Shown here: positions 7,986 through 17,743 of the stretch, piece by piece
Position numbering within the stretch: the stretch's first letter is position 1
How the letters are laid out: each line of letters opens with the position of its first letter
Assembly: GCA_934555895.1 (NCBI GenBank)
Contig: CAKTFH010000001.1
Location: 62,001-126,000, forward strand
Reading direction: 5' to 3'
Source of the DNA: an uncultured Muribaculaceae bacterium
GTDB lineage: Bacteria; Bacteroidota; Bacteroidia; Bacteroidales; Muribaculaceae
DNA length: 64,000 nt
Made by a program: the position numbers and the translations under genes
The notes under the pieces: generated by a model
What the model saw: the letters and a program-made list of their open reading frames with translations, nothing else
Databases searched by the model: none
What the model was told of the DNA's origin: nothing

Positions 7986-10900
7986 ATGAAGCGGACACTG
8001 TTGAAAAAAGTGTTGAAATGGACGGCTTTGACCGTTGGATGCATAGTCGGCCTGATATTGCTGGTATGCACCGCCGTGGTGTGGATACTCAACCCGGCGC
8101 AACTAACTCCGCTTGTAGAGCGCGAGGCATCGAAACTCATCGACGGCGAGCTGCATGCGTCGCGCATCGAACTCACGTTCTGGCACACATTTCCGCACAT
8201 GACCCTCGATGTGGATTCGCTTGTGGTGATAAGCCACTCACTGCGCAATTTACCCGACAGCATACAGGTGCCCGAGGGCGCCGATACACTGCTGACTGTG
8301 GAGTCGCTTCACGGCGGCATAAATCTGCTTCCTCTGACAGTGGGCCACATCGCCCTGCACGATGTGCTCATCCACAAGCCGCAGGCCAACCTCGTGGAAG
8401 TGACTCCAGGGAAGGCCAACTACATGATTTTCTCCACCGACGATTCCGAAGAGAACGACAGTGTATCGTCGTTGCCTATGATACCGGTTGTGTCGCTGCA
8501 CCGTTTCGCCATAACCGATGCCGAACCTCTGCGCTATCGCTCATTGCCCGACTCGCTCGACATAGCGCTTAAGCTCAGCAACATATCCCTTGACGCAAAA
8601 GAGTCGCCCCGCTACTCCCTCAGCATCAGCGGAAGCGCCCGCACTCCCCTGCTCCGCGACTTCGATTTCAAGGAGCTCACATTCGGCGCCGACGGCACCC
8701 TGAAATGGGACAGCGGTTCGCCGCTCGAAATAACCGCCGAAAACTTCACTCTCGGAGCCGACGCCTACAGTGTGAAGCTCACCACCGACATCTCGCTGGC
8801 CGACCCGCTCACCGTAAGAAGCCTCACCGCCGAGATTCCCGACTTCCCGGTCGATTCGCTTCTCAGACATCTGCCCGAACCGGCCCGCTCGCTGGCCGCG
8901 CCGCTGCACACCGACATGAAGCCGAGGGCTGAGATGCGGCTGCTATCGGCGTGGAGTGTCACAGATACAGTACTCCCCTCGATTGAGGCGTCACTCACTG
9001 TGCCATCGTGCCACATGAACTACGAAAACCTCAAGGTGAAGGAGTTTGCCCTCGAGGCCACGGCCCGCTTCTGCGGCGCCGATTCGGCTTCCAACACCGT
9101 CACGATAAAGCACCTCAAACTCAAAGGGCACGGGGTTGACATCAGCACATCGTTCACCGCCACCGATATTCCGGCCTCTCCCGCCGTCGAAGGGCACATA
9201 GAGGGCTCGCTGAACCTCGCAGCCATCCCGCCGCGGCTGCGCAGGGCGCTTCACGGCACACTCAGCGGCACCCTCACGGCCGATGCCGATGTGCGCTGCA
9301 GCCTCAGCAACCTCACTCCGAAAAGATTTCACCGCATCTACGCCACCGGACGCCTGAAAGCCCGAAATTTCCACGCCCTGCTCACCGACATGGGCGAAGC
9401 ATATATGCACGACGGCACGGTGGAGTTCGGCTCGAACAAGTCGTTCATCAACAACGGCCATAAAATCGACTCGCTCCTCACACTGTCGGTGAAGGCCGAC
9501 ACACTGGCGGTGCTCATGCCATACATGAGCCTACGGATGCGCGACCTGCGCCTGGGAGGCGGCACCATGAACCGCGCCTCGTCGGCCGACACCACCGAGA
9601 TAAATCCACTCGGAGTATCGCTGTCATTCGCACGCATGGCGCTTGACAGCCCCGCCGACTCGCTGCGTCTGCGCATGGCCGACGCCTCGGTGTCAGGCAC
9701 ACTGCGCCGCTACGAGGGTAACGGCCGCATACCGCGCGTCGACCTCCGCTTCTCCTCGGGCGGCCTCGCTTTCGGGCAGCACCTTACCAAAATGGCTCTG
9801 CGAGAGGCCGATGTGGAACTCACGGTGCACATGCGCCCCAGGCGCTCAAAACTGCCGGCATCTCTCGCCGCCGAGCGCCGGAAACATCTGGCCGATTCGC
9901 TCGCGGCGCTTCCGAAAGTGGAAAACATGGATTTTCACCTCGACAGCACCGACCGCAACCTGTTGCGTCGATGGAATTTCGCCGGGCACGTGCATGCCCG
10001 CTCTGGACGCCTTGTGACTCCCGCATTCCCGCTGCGCAACCGTCTGGAACAGCTTGACCTACATTTCAACCAGGACACCGTGACTTTGGCAAGTCTCGAC
10101 CTCAAGGCCGGTCAGAGCGACTTCAGCCTGAAGGGCACCATCTACAACCTGCGCCGCGCACTCACATCGCGCCGCGGCAACAACCTTGGCGTTGAGCTCC
10201 AGGTAGCCTCCGACACCATCAATGTCAACGAGATAGTGCAGGCCCTTTATGCCGGAAGCACGCTAACGGCACAGACCGACTCAGCCACGGTGTGGGCCGA
10301 CGACGCCGACGAAACTGCCCTAGACCTCGCGCCCGACTCCACTGCCAACGCGCCGGCAGGCCCCGTGCTGCTGCCACACAACATCGACGCCCGTTTCTCG
10401 ATGAGGGCGCGCAACATCATCTATTCCGACCTCACCCTGCACCGCATGCGAGGCGACATCCTGCTCTACGACGCCGCCCTCACCCTCAACCGCCTGTCGG
10501 CCTCGACCGACATCGGGTCCATCGACCTCGACGGCCTCTACAGCGCCGCAGTGCCCGACTCGCTGCAGTTCGGCCTCGGCATGAGGGTAAAAAACTTCCG
10601 CCTGTCGGGCCTCACATCGCTTGTGCCCGCCATCGACTCTATAATGCCCGCCATGCGCAGTTTCGGCGGCACTGTCAACGCCGAAATGGCCGTCACCACC
10701 GACCTCACGCCCGACATGGATGTGGACATCCCATCGCTCCGTGCAGCCATCAGCATCGAGGGCGACTCGCTTGTGCTGCTCGACCCCGACACCTTCAAGT
10801 CGCTGAGCAAATGGCTGATGTTTAAAGATAAGAAGCGCAACTACATCGACCATCTCGCTGTGGAAGCCATCATTGAGAACTCTGCCATCGAGCTTTACCC

Positions 10901-11486
10901 CTTCATGTTCGACATCGACCGCTACCGTTTGGGAGTGATGGGGCACAACGATCTGGCCATGAACCTCAACTACCATGTGTCGGTGCTCAAATCACCGCTG
11001 CCGTTTAAATTCGGCATCAACATCAAAGGCACCCCCGAAAAGATGAAAATCCGCGTTGGCAAGGCCAAATTCAAAGAGGGCATGGTGGTGGAGCGCACCG
11101 CCATAGCCACCGACACCCGCATCAACATCTCCACCAAGCTGCGCGACGCCCTGCAGCGTGGCCTGCAGCGTGCTCGCCTCGCTCCGCTCGATATGCCGCA
11201 GAGCGATATCTCCCGCCCCGCGGAAGCCGCCACAGAGAGCTCGCCTACACCTACTCGTCAGGATAAGCGCAAAGGCCGCGGGAGCAGGAACTCCACGCCC
11301 CGTCATCTCGGACCGGCCGTGAAGCGCACCAGCGGCACACACACCTCCGAATCACCCGAAGCCTTTACCGTGGCCGATTCGCTCCGCATGATACGCCAGG
11401 GCCTCATCCCCAACCCCGACCCGGCCCGCTTCCCGGTAAAGCCCCTCCAAGAGGACACCATCACCAACAGCGACAGCGAAGAGTAA
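7986..11486 (+). CDS. Giant AsmA-family inner-membrane/periplasmic protein
   Basis: 1166 residues: a short cytosolic start rich in Lys (MKRTLLKKVLK), one membrane anchor (about 11-35), then a long periplasmic region of repeating beta strands. The section after the anchor (LVEREASKLIDGELHASRIELTF read as pieces, with SLHGGINLLPL near 105) is the AsmA N-terminal pattern. The middle resembles the repeating beta-groove of AsmA/TamB-type proteins, with many DSL and short strand repeats. A second AsmA-like core lies near 960-1060 (LAMNLNYHVSVLKSPLPFKFG). The last 110 residues are Pro/Ser/Arg-rich and look disordered. AsmA proteins are thought to bridge the envelope for phospholipid movement to the outer membrane; that role is inferred from the family. 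It follows the phosphatase by 55 bases. Confidence 0.85.
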   Translation: MKRTLLKKVLKWTALTVGCIVGLILLVCTAVVWILNPAQLTPLVEREASKLIDGELHASRIELTFWHTFPHMTLDVDSLVVISHSLRNLPDSIQVPEGADTLLTVESLHGGINLLPLTVGHIALHDVLIHKPQANLVEVTPGKANYMIFSTDDSEENDSVSSLPMIPVVSLHRFAITDAEPLRYRSLPDSLDIALKLSNISLDAKESPRYSLSISGSARTPLLRDFDFKELTFGADGTLKWDSGSPLEITAENFTLGADAYSVKLTTDISLADPLTVRSLTAEIPDFPVDSLLRHLPEPARSLAAPLHTDMKPRAEMRLLSAWSVTDTVLPSIEASLTVPSCHMNYENLKVKEFALEATARFCGADSASNTVTIKHLKLKGHGVDISTSFTATDIPASPAVEGHIEGSLNLAAIPPRLRRALHGTLSGTLTADADVRCSLSNLTPKRFHRIYATGRLKARNFHALLTDMGEAYMHDGTVEFGSNKSFINNGHKIDSLLTLSVKADTLAVLMPYMSLRMRDLRLGGGTMNRASSADTTEINPLGVSLSFARMALDSPADSLRLRMADASVSGTLRRYEGNGRIPRVDLRFSSGGLAFGQHLTKMALREADVELTVHMRPRRSKLPASLAAERRKHLADSLAALPKVENMDFHLDSTDRNLLRRWNFAGHVHARSGRLVTPAFPLRNRLEQLDLHFNQDTVTLASLDLKAGQSDFSLKGTIYNLRRALTSRRGNNLGVELQVASDTINVNEIVQALYAGSTLTAQTDSATVWADDADETALDLAPDSTANAPAGPVLLPHNIDARFSMRARNIIYSDLTLHRMRGDILLYDAALTLNRLSASTDIGSIDLDGLYSAAVPDSLQFGLGMRVKNFRLSGLTSLVPAIDSIMPAMRSFGGTVNAEMAVTTDLTPDMDVDIPSLRAAISIEGDSLVLLDPDTFKSLSKWLMFKDKKRNYIDHLAVEAIIENSAIELYPFMFDIDRYRLGVMGHNDLAMNLNYHVSVLKSPLPFKFGINIKGTPEKMKIRVGKAKFKEGMVVERTAIATDTRINISTKLRDALQRGLQRARLAPLDMPQSDISRPAEAATESSPTPTRQDKRKGRGSRNSTPRHLGPAVKRTSGTHTSESPEAFTVADSLRMIRQGLIPNPDPARFPVKPLQEDTITNSDSEE

Positions 11487-11563
11487 AAACAGTATCAATT
11501 CACATACATGTCGGCCGGTAGATGAATTATATCGACCGATATGCTTGTTTACAACGTTTTTTG

Positions 11564-11571
11564 TAATTTTG
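11564..11571 (+). promoter_or_regulatory. -7 element for the secreted protein gene
   Basis: TAATTTTG, a full TAnnTTTG box, 59 bases before the ATG at 11630. A TTG at 11545-11547 is a possible but closely spaced -33 element (16 bases). Confidence 0.6.
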
Positions 11572-11629
11572 CGGGCGAAAGCTCCCAAAATCAATGCATT
11601 TTTCACATTCCAAATAATAGATTTAATAC

Positions 11630-13978
11630 ATGAACCGATTCTACACATTTGTGATGGCGGCATGCACATATCTGGCAGCCCTTGCATCGCCGTCCGAACC
11701 TTTGAAAATCACTGAATTCACACCCGACCCCATGGAGCCGGCCGCCACAGCCCCCTTCAAAGTCGCAACCGCGAAAGCCTCTGACGCCGACTACACCGAA
11801 TGGGAGAGTCTCGGTACCGCCACACTCGAACAGAACTTTAAATATTTTGCGAAGTCGCTTAATAATTACCGCACTGACGAAGACGAAGAGATTGTTTTTA
11901 ACCTCACTACAGAAGTGATGACACGCAGGCTGCACAGCGATGCATCCGTGAGGCAGATAAAGTTCTGCAATTTTTTAGGCTACAACGATATGGTGGGCGA
12001 TTACGATGCTACCACAGGCATCATCTCCATTCCGCGCACTCCCACAGGCATCCCTGTGCCTTCCGGACTTGCCACCGGCTTCAACTGTACCTCGATTGAC
12101 TTCCAGGCTATGGTGCTTTATTCCGAGGCACGCAGGATATTCGATTTCCGAAATGTATGGCTGCTTGTCTACGAAAACAGCGGATTCAACTTTGGAAGTC
12201 TTTCGGCGACTCTGCCCGATGCCAGACCGGAACTGGGATTCTACTTCAGCAGGAAATCTGGCGGTTACAAGTCAACCGACACGAGCGTGACCTTTGAAAT
12301 TGAGAAAAACGGCATAGACCATATCCGTTACATCACACGCCATACAACAGAGGGATTCAAATTCTCTGATATCTCCGACATTGCCACCGGCAGTTGCGAT
12401 TACAAAGAGAGCGACTCGGAAGTCACTGTCAATTACAACGAGGGATATGGCCTTTACATGGTTCTGTCTCTTGCTTTTGATGCCGAAGACAAATATATGG
12501 GCATCTATCGCACAATCTCCATGACATCGAATCTCGCTCCGGAAGGCACATGGAAATCGTTAGGCAAAGGCCTCTGGCGCAACCCCGCCCTACCCGACTA
12601 CGATATCTATGATTATCAGACAGGAACGACAAAAGAAACAATCAGTTTCCCTGCCGAAGTGCTCAACTGGGAAGTCGAAATAGAGAAACGCACCGACACC
12701 GACCGCGAAATCTATCGTGTGGTCAACCCCTACAGTCCATCATGCGGTTTCGCGGATATATACAACGATATGCTTGACAAAATATATGCCGACGAACCCG
12801 CCAGGCGCCCTGACGCTTTCAGCTCCGACGATACTTTCTGGTTCGTGTTCGATGCGACAGATCCCAATAATATCACCATCGAGCAAGATCGTCCGAATGG
12901 TCTCATGGAAGACTATATCATGTCTACCAACTTTGGGGCCATCAGTCTTAGAGGCGCAAAACTTAAGGATAAATGCCTCATCATACCGAATTACAGCTCC
13001 AATGGCAATGGCACGGCCCTTATAGTCGAGCTTCCCGGTTTCCGCGGCATAGGTTTCGAAATGTACGCCAGCAACGAAGAAAACATCTATGGAGATGTTT
13101 CCACCGCCGTTGCCGAAGTCCGTTACGTAATAATCCCCGCAGAGTCGCAGAAACCGTCCGAGGCCGAGTTCGCCGCCGAGGCGGCACGCATAGCATCGGG
13201 GGCAAGCACCTACGAAGTGCACCGCACAACACCTGAAAACACCATCGCCAAGCTCCCTTACGGGTCGCTCATCACCGGTCCGTCATGGATGCTCGTTGTG
13301 CCTGTCGACAATGCCGGAAATGCATTCGACTACTCGGTTGTATCTCTCGCTTACCGTAAAGTGTTCAGCGGCGTCACCCTCGAGGAAAGCCTCCTGAGCC
13401 CCTTCACCACATCATCCGCTTTCTTCGGCACCTTCAACGGCCTCACCGTGACCCAGATCACCTGGCCCCAGACTTTAAACATCAACACATATGTTCTGGA
13501 TTGCCCATACACAAACAACGACCCCGGATGGTACGGCAATGTCTCATATAAGCTCAAAGAGGTCGGCCAATGGATATTCGAACAAAAGACAGACGACAAC
13601 GGCGAGGAAAAGCTCGAGATGTATACCGTCAATACCGGCCTGTCAGTCGACAATATTTTTGCTGAAGATGGCGATTACTACCTCACGGCATCGTTCGGAT
13701 ACGGCACTCGCAACGGTGATGAATTCACATTCCCGATTTTTGCAGTAGGAGTAGAGGGCTATTCTTCATTATTTGACCCAAAGGTTGAAGGGGCATGCTT
13801 CAGATTCACCATCCCCGACGCAGGCAGCGGCGCCATCGATGATGTGAAGGCAGGCACTGATGATGCCAACGCTCCCGTGGAATACTTCGACCTTCAGGGC
13901 CGCAAAGTGACTAACCCCTCGGGAGGCATCTACATCCGCCGTCAGGGCAGCCACACTTCCAAGATTCTGGTGAAATAA
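11630..13978 (+). CDS. Secreted protein of unknown function with T9SS-like C-terminal tail
   Basis: 782 residues. A signal peptide (about 1-19, MNRFYTFVMAACTYLAALA) leads into a long beta-rich region that I do not recognise. Two segments share a W-x-SLG pattern: EWESLGTATLEQNF (about 57-70) and TWKSLGKGLWRNP (about 304-316). This resembles the short Trp/Gly repeats seen in large Bacteroidales surface proteins. The last about 35 residues (APVEYFDLQGRKV, then GGIYIRRQGSHTSKILVK) fit a type A T9SS sorting domain: a DLQGR strand, a GIYI strand and a basic end. The same APVEYF and IYIRRQG words close the GH76 protein at 49814-52075. So it is probably carried to or through the outer membrane. It has its own promoter and terminator. 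No enzyme motif is visible. Confidence 0.75.
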   Translation: MNRFYTFVMAACTYLAALASPSEPLKITEFTPDPMEPAATAPFKVATAKASDADYTEWESLGTATLEQNFKYFAKSLNNYRTDEDEEIVFNLTTEVMTRRLHSDASVRQIKFCNFLGYNDMVGDYDATTGIISIPRTPTGIPVPSGLATGFNCTSIDFQAMVLYSEARRIFDFRNVWLLVYENSGFNFGSLSATLPDARPELGFYFSRKSGGYKSTDTSVTFEIEKNGIDHIRYITRHTTEGFKFSDISDIATGSCDYKESDSEVTVNYNEGYGLYMVLSLAFDAEDKYMGIYRTISMTSNLAPEGTWKSLGKGLWRNPALPDYDIYDYQTGTTKETISFPAEVLNWEVEIEKRTDTDREIYRVVNPYSPSCGFADIYNDMLDKIYADEPARRPDAFSSDDTFWFVFDATDPNNITIEQDRPNGLMEDYIMSTNFGAISLRGAKLKDKCLIIPNYSSNGNGTALIVELPGFRGIGFEMYASNEENIYGDVSTAVAEVRYVIIPAESQKPSEAEFAAEAARIASGASTYEVHRTTPENTIAKLPYGSLITGPSWMLVVPVDNAGNAFDYSVVSLAYRKVFSGVTLEESLLSPFTTSSAFFGTFNGLTVTQITWPQTLNINTYVLDCPYTNNDPGWYGNVSYKLKEVGQWIFEQKTDDNGEEKLEMYTVNTGLSVDNIFAEDGDYYLTASFGYGTRNGDEFTFPIFAVGVEGYSSLFDPKVEGACFRFTIPDAGSGAIDDVKAGTDDANAPVEYFDLQGRKVTNPSGGIYIRRQGSHTSKILVK

Positions 13979-14000
13979 CCGCATACACTCCCCTATAGCA

Positions 14001-14048
14001 GATGCGGCATGCACGGAAACCACGCTCCGGCATGCCGCATCGCTTTTT
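14001..14048 (+). terminator. Intrinsic terminator
   Basis: 12-bp perfect stem GATGCGGCATGC / GCATGCCGCATC (14001-14012, 14030-14041) followed by GCTTTTTC. It lies 22 bases after the secreted protein gene. Confidence 0.85.
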
Positions 14049-14140
14049 CTGCTCTTGGATGCATCAGGCACGAAAGCCGATCGCAAATCTTTATAAGAAG
14101 ATTTATAGGCTACACACCGTTAAATATCGCGAATGTTTGT

Positions 14141-14148
14141 TAACTTTG
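14141..14148 (+). promoter_or_regulatory. -7 element of the symporter unit
   Basis: TAACTTTG, a full TAnnTTTG box, 51 bases before the ATG at 14199. No clear -33 box. Confidence 0.6.
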
Positions 14149-14198
14149 CGAGCGGATAGGCGTGCCGAAGCAAACCACACCCACGCCATTCTTCCTTG

Positions 14199-16034
14199 AT
14201 GAACTATTCTATACTGGATTTTCTGGGGCTCATTGGAGCCGTCGGCCTCTTCCTCTACGGAATGAAGGTCATGAGTGAGGGGTTGCAAAAAGCCGCCGGC
14301 GACCGACTGCGCAATATATTGTCGGCCATGACCCGTAACCGATTCACCGGCACCGTCACCGGTTTCTTTATCACCGCGCTTATTCAGAGTTCGTCGGCAT
14401 CCACCGTGATGGTGGTGAGCTTCGTGAACGCCGGCCTGATGACTCTGGCACAATCTATGGCAGTGATAATGGGTGCCAATGTGGGTACCACCTTCACAGC
14501 ATGGATCATAGCTCTATTCGGATTTAAAGTAGACATCTCGGCATTCGCCCTGCCGCTTATCGGCCTGGCGGTGCCGTTGCTTTTCTCCAAAAACGGCCGC
14601 ACAAAATCGATAGGCGAATTTACCATAGGCTTCGCCTTCCTCTTCATGGGCCTCGACATGATTTCGAAATACGTACCCGACCTGCAGAGCAACCCCGAGA
14701 TGTTCGCCTTCCTGCAGCGCTACGCATCGATGGGCTTCGGCAGCGTGCTGATATTCTGCCTGGTGGGTGTAGTGGTCACGATGGTGATACAGTCGTCGGC
14801 GGCCATGTTCGCCATCACCCTTATAATGTGTTCCAAGGGCTGGATAACCTTCGACCTTGCATGCGCCCTGGTGCTTGGCTCCAACATCGGCACCACGGTG
14901 ACGCCCCTTTTAGCGTCGATGAGCGGCAATGTGGCCGCCAAACGCACCGCCATGGGGCACCTGCTCTTCAATTTCCTCGGCACGCTCTGGACGCTTGCGG
15001 TGTTCTACCCATTCGTGGAGCTCAACTCATGGATCACCGAAGAAATCGGCCAGGGCGACCCAACCGCCCTCTACCGCTATGTGAGCGAGCTGCAGACGGC
15101 GCATCCCGATGTCTACAACCAGGTGATGGCCTCAGGCTCGCTGCCAACGGATGCCGATGTGGTGCTGCGCCACCGCACGGCCATCTCACAGATGCAGGTA
15201 AGCGTGTCATTCGGCCTCTCGATGTTCCACACGGTGTTCAACCTCATCAACCTTTCCATCATGATATGGCTGACGAAGGTGTATGTGCGCATCGTGGAGA
15301 TACTGGTTCCCGCCAAACATCAGGGCGACGACGAGTTCCAGCTCAAATTCATATCGGCCGGTATCCTCAGCGCCTCCGAGCTCAACATCTCGCAGGCCGA
15401 AAAGGAGATGCACGTGTTTGCCGAGAGGGTAGGCCGCATGCTCCCTATGGCGCGGGAGCTCGTGCACACCAAGGCCGGCAGCGACGATTTCAACCGCATC
15501 TACTCGCGGCTTGAAAAATATGAGGAGATATCCGACCGCATGGAGATAGAGATAGCCAACTATCTGAACCGATGCGCCGAGGGCAGGCTCTCCAACGAGT
15601 CGAAGCGCCGCATATCGGCAATGCTCTCGATTGATTCCGAAATAGAAAGTATCGCCGACTCGATGCTGGGCGTGGGCAAGATATTGCTGCGCAAGCAGGA
15701 GAGCGCCGTACATTTCAACGACGAGATATACGCCAACATCGATGTGATGTTCAGCTACGTGGAGCAGGCCATCAACGGCATGGTGAAGATACTTTCCAAC
15801 CTCGAGAACGTGAACGAACACGAGATAATCACCGCCTACAACCACGAGCGCGAGATAAACAATCTGCGCAACCAGCTGCGCACCGCCAACGTGGCCAATA
15901 TCAACGACCGCCACTACGAATATCAGAGCGGCATCTACTACATCGACATCATCAGCACACTCGAGAAGAGCGGCGACTACATCATCAATGTGGTGGATAC
16001 AATCCGCGATGAGTTCCGCGGCCTCAAAGCCTGA
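14199..16034 (+). CDS. Na+/phosphate cotransporter with PhoU-like C-terminal domain
   Basis: A 611-residue inner-membrane protein of the NptA/Na-Pi family. The membrane half (about 1-370) holds the two inverted repeats with signature motifs QSSSAS (63-68) and QSSAA (198-202), which form the transport core. The soluble half (about 390-611) is helical with PhoU-like pattern (EKEMHVFAERVGRMLPMA and repeated charged helices). It would import phosphate driven by sodium; some relatives act on other anions. A TTG at 14196 directly precedes ATG 14199 in frame, and ATG is preferred. It starts a plus-strand run: the DUF4271 gene begins 5 bases after its stop. No phosphate regulator genes are near. Confidence 0.9.
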   Translation: MNYSILDFLGLIGAVGLFLYGMKVMSEGLQKAAGDRLRNILSAMTRNRFTGTVTGFFITALIQSSSASTVMVVSFVNAGLMTLAQSMAVIMGANVGTTFTAWIIALFGFKVDISAFALPLIGLAVPLLFSKNGRTKSIGEFTIGFAFLFMGLDMISKYVPDLQSNPEMFAFLQRYASMGFGSVLIFCLVGVVVTMVIQSSAAMFAITLIMCSKGWITFDLACALVLGSNIGTTVTPLLASMSGNVAAKRTAMGHLLFNFLGTLWTLAVFYPFVELNSWITEEIGQGDPTALYRYVSELQTAHPDVYNQVMASGSLPTDADVVLRHRTAISQMQVSVSFGLSMFHTVFNLINLSIMIWLTKVYVRIVEILVPAKHQGDDEFQLKFISAGILSASELNISQAEKEMHVFAERVGRMLPMARELVHTKAGSDDFNRIYSRLEKYEEISDRMEIEIANYLNRCAEGRLSNESKRRISAMLSIDSEIESIADSMLGVGKILLRKQESAVHFNDEIYANIDVMFSYVEQAINGMVKILSNLENVNEHEIITAYNHEREINNLRNQLRTANVANINDRHYEYQSGIYYIDIISTLEKSGDYIINVVDTIRDEFRGLKA

Positions 16035-16039
16035 CACGC

Positions 16040-16816
16040 ATGCCAAGGTGGATAATACAGCCTGAAGCCGAAGCGCCCACATCACCCCGCGACATGGCGC
16101 TCTACACCACGCGGCCGCCGGCCTGGGAAAGTGGAGTGAAGCCCATTGCACGCGCACTCACACCCGCCACCGACTCTACCATTCTGGCCATCATTCTGGC
16201 CGTGATAGTGCTCATAGGGCTCAACATGCGCCATATCAGGCGAGTGTTCCGCTCACTCGGTCACGACCTCGTGTCGGTGCGCCGGCGCGACAACGCCTTC
16301 GACGAACACACCGCCAACGAGACCCGCGTGATAGTGCTGCAGCTTTTCCAGCTCTTCGTGTGCGAGGGTCTGCTGCTATTCACATGGCTCGGACACCCCG
16401 GGGCACCGGCATCATCGTCGGCGCTGAGCGCCACGGTGCTGCTTCTCGCAGGCGCAGCCGGAATCTACTACCTATTTCAACTTGTAGCCAACATCACGGT
16501 AGGCTATACTTTCACAGACCCACTCAGCGCCACGCTATGGCGCCGCGGGCTCAACGCCTCGCAGACCCTTCTGGCATGGCTGCTGCTTCCGCCGGCATTG
16601 GTGGCCATCTTCTATCCTGGCCTGGCGCAATGGGTGCTTCTGATAGCCGCCGCACTGTTCGCCGGCATTCGCATATGCTATATTTTCAAAGGATTTAGAA
16701 TTTTTTACATCAATATTCCCTCTTTACTCTATTTTATTTTGTACCTTTGTGGCCTTGAAATCGTACCCCTGATAGCCCTTTGCTGCATTGCGAAAACAAT
16801 ATGTGTAAATTATTGA
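16040..16816 (+). CDS. DUF4271 membrane protein
   Basis: 258 residues with about seven hydrophobic segments (the first near 49-64, the last near 225-250). The end, GFRIFYINIPSLLYFILYLCG, is the conserved C-terminus of the DUF4271 family, a Bacteroidota inner-membrane family of unknown function. In other Bacteroidales it stands before hemD, rnpA, yidD and tatD, and the same order is present here, which supports the call. It begins 5 bases after the symporter gene, so they are likely cotranscribed. The 80 bases between it and hemD contain no clear promoter. Confidence 0.85.
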   Translation: MPRWIIQPEAEAPTSPRDMALYTTRPPAWESGVKPIARALTPATDSTILAIILAVIVLIGLNMRHIRRVFRSLGHDLVSVRRRDNAFDEHTANETRVIVLQLFQLFVCEGLLLFTWLGHPGAPASSSALSATVLLLAGAAGIYYLFQLVANITVGYTFTDPLSATLWRRGLNASQTLLAWLLLPPALVAIFYPGLAQWVLLIAAALFAGIRICYIFKGFRIFYINIPSLLYFILYLCGLEIVPLIALCCIAKTICVNY

Positions 16817-16902
16817 CACTTTCTCCCCCGGACACAGGTGTCAATCGCAACGGCCTATAGCTTCAGACACTTGTCTTACATGTTATTATTTAACGATTGA
16901 TA

Positions 16903-17667
16903 GTGAAAGTTAATAAGATACTTGTATCCCAGCCTCGTCCCTCCTCGGAAAAATCTCCATATTTCGACATCGCATCGCGCTACGGTGTAGAAGTAGTGTT
17001 TCGTCCGTTCATCAAAGTAGAGGGCCTCAGCGCACGCGAATTCCGCCAGCAGAAAATCAACATCTCCGATTTCACGGCAGTTATTTTCTCGGCCCGCACA
17101 GCCATCGACCACTTCTTCCGCCTATGCGAGGAGATGCGTGTAACCATTCCCGATACAATGAAATATTTCTGCACATCGGAGTCAATAGCACTTTATCTGC
17201 AGAAATACATCATATACCGCAAACGCAAGATATTTTTCGCTCCCACAGGAAAATTCGAAGACCTTCTGCCGTCGCTCAACAAGCACAACAAAGACAATTA
17301 CCTCTATGTGATTTCCGATGTGCATAAAGACGACAAGAACGCCCCAATTCTCGACCGCGCCAAAGTAAATTACACCAAAGCGGTGATGTACCGCACTGTA
17401 AGCAACGATTTCGGTCCCGATGAGAATTTCGACTACGACATGCTTCTTTTCTTCTCGCCTGCCGGCATTGAATCGCTTAAGAAAAACTTCCCCGACTTCA
17501 AGCAGGGCGACATACAGATAGGTTGCTTTGGCGCCGCCACAGCAAAAGCAGTAGCCGATGCCGGTCTGCGCCTCGACCTGGAAGCTCCCACACCCGAGAG
17601 GCCGTCGATCACAGCGGCTCTCGACCACTTCCTGCACGAGCACCTCACCCCGGTGAAGGCATCGTGA
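16903..17667 (+). CDS. hemD: Uroporphyrinogen-III synthase
   Basis: Closes hydroxymethylbilane to uroporphyrinogen III in the tetrapyrrole pathway. The 254-residue protein has the two-lobed HemD pattern: KILVSQPRPSSEKSPY at the start, TAVIFSARTAIDHFF (the VFSSxNA-like strand of the first lobe), and DMLLFFSPAGIESL and GCFGAATAKAV in the second lobe. The family is poorly conserved in general, but this Bacteroidota version is distinctive. No ATG is available at the front: GTG 16903 (GTG AAA GTT AAT AAG) matches the usual M-K-x-x-K beginning, and TTG 16897 two codons earlier is the alternative. Other heme genes are not in the window. Position between DUF4271 and rnpA is the usual one for this order. 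Confidence 0.9.
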   Translation: MKVNKILVSQPRPSSEKSPYFDIASRYGVEVVFRPFIKVEGLSAREFRQQKINISDFTAVIFSARTAIDHFFRLCEEMRVTIPDTMKYFCTSESIALYLQKYIIYRKRKIFFAPTGKFEDLLPSLNKHNKDNYLYVISDVHKDDKNAPILDRAKVNYTKAVMYRTVSNDFGPDENFDYDMLLFFSPAGIESLKKNFPDFKQGDIQIGCFGAATAKAVADAGLRLDLEAPTPERPSITAALDHFLHEHLTPVKAS

Positions 17668-17743
17668 GCCTATTCCGCATTGCGTAGCCCCACATGCAGA
17701 GGACTCCGCAAGCGGCACACATCATCCACTCTCTTGCACAACA

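Noticed and set aside
16742-16749. TACCTTTG box inside the end of the DUF4271 gene as a hemD promoter
   Set aside because: It encodes the conserved Y-L-C of the DUF4271 C-terminus, so the match may be chance; no -33 at proper distance.
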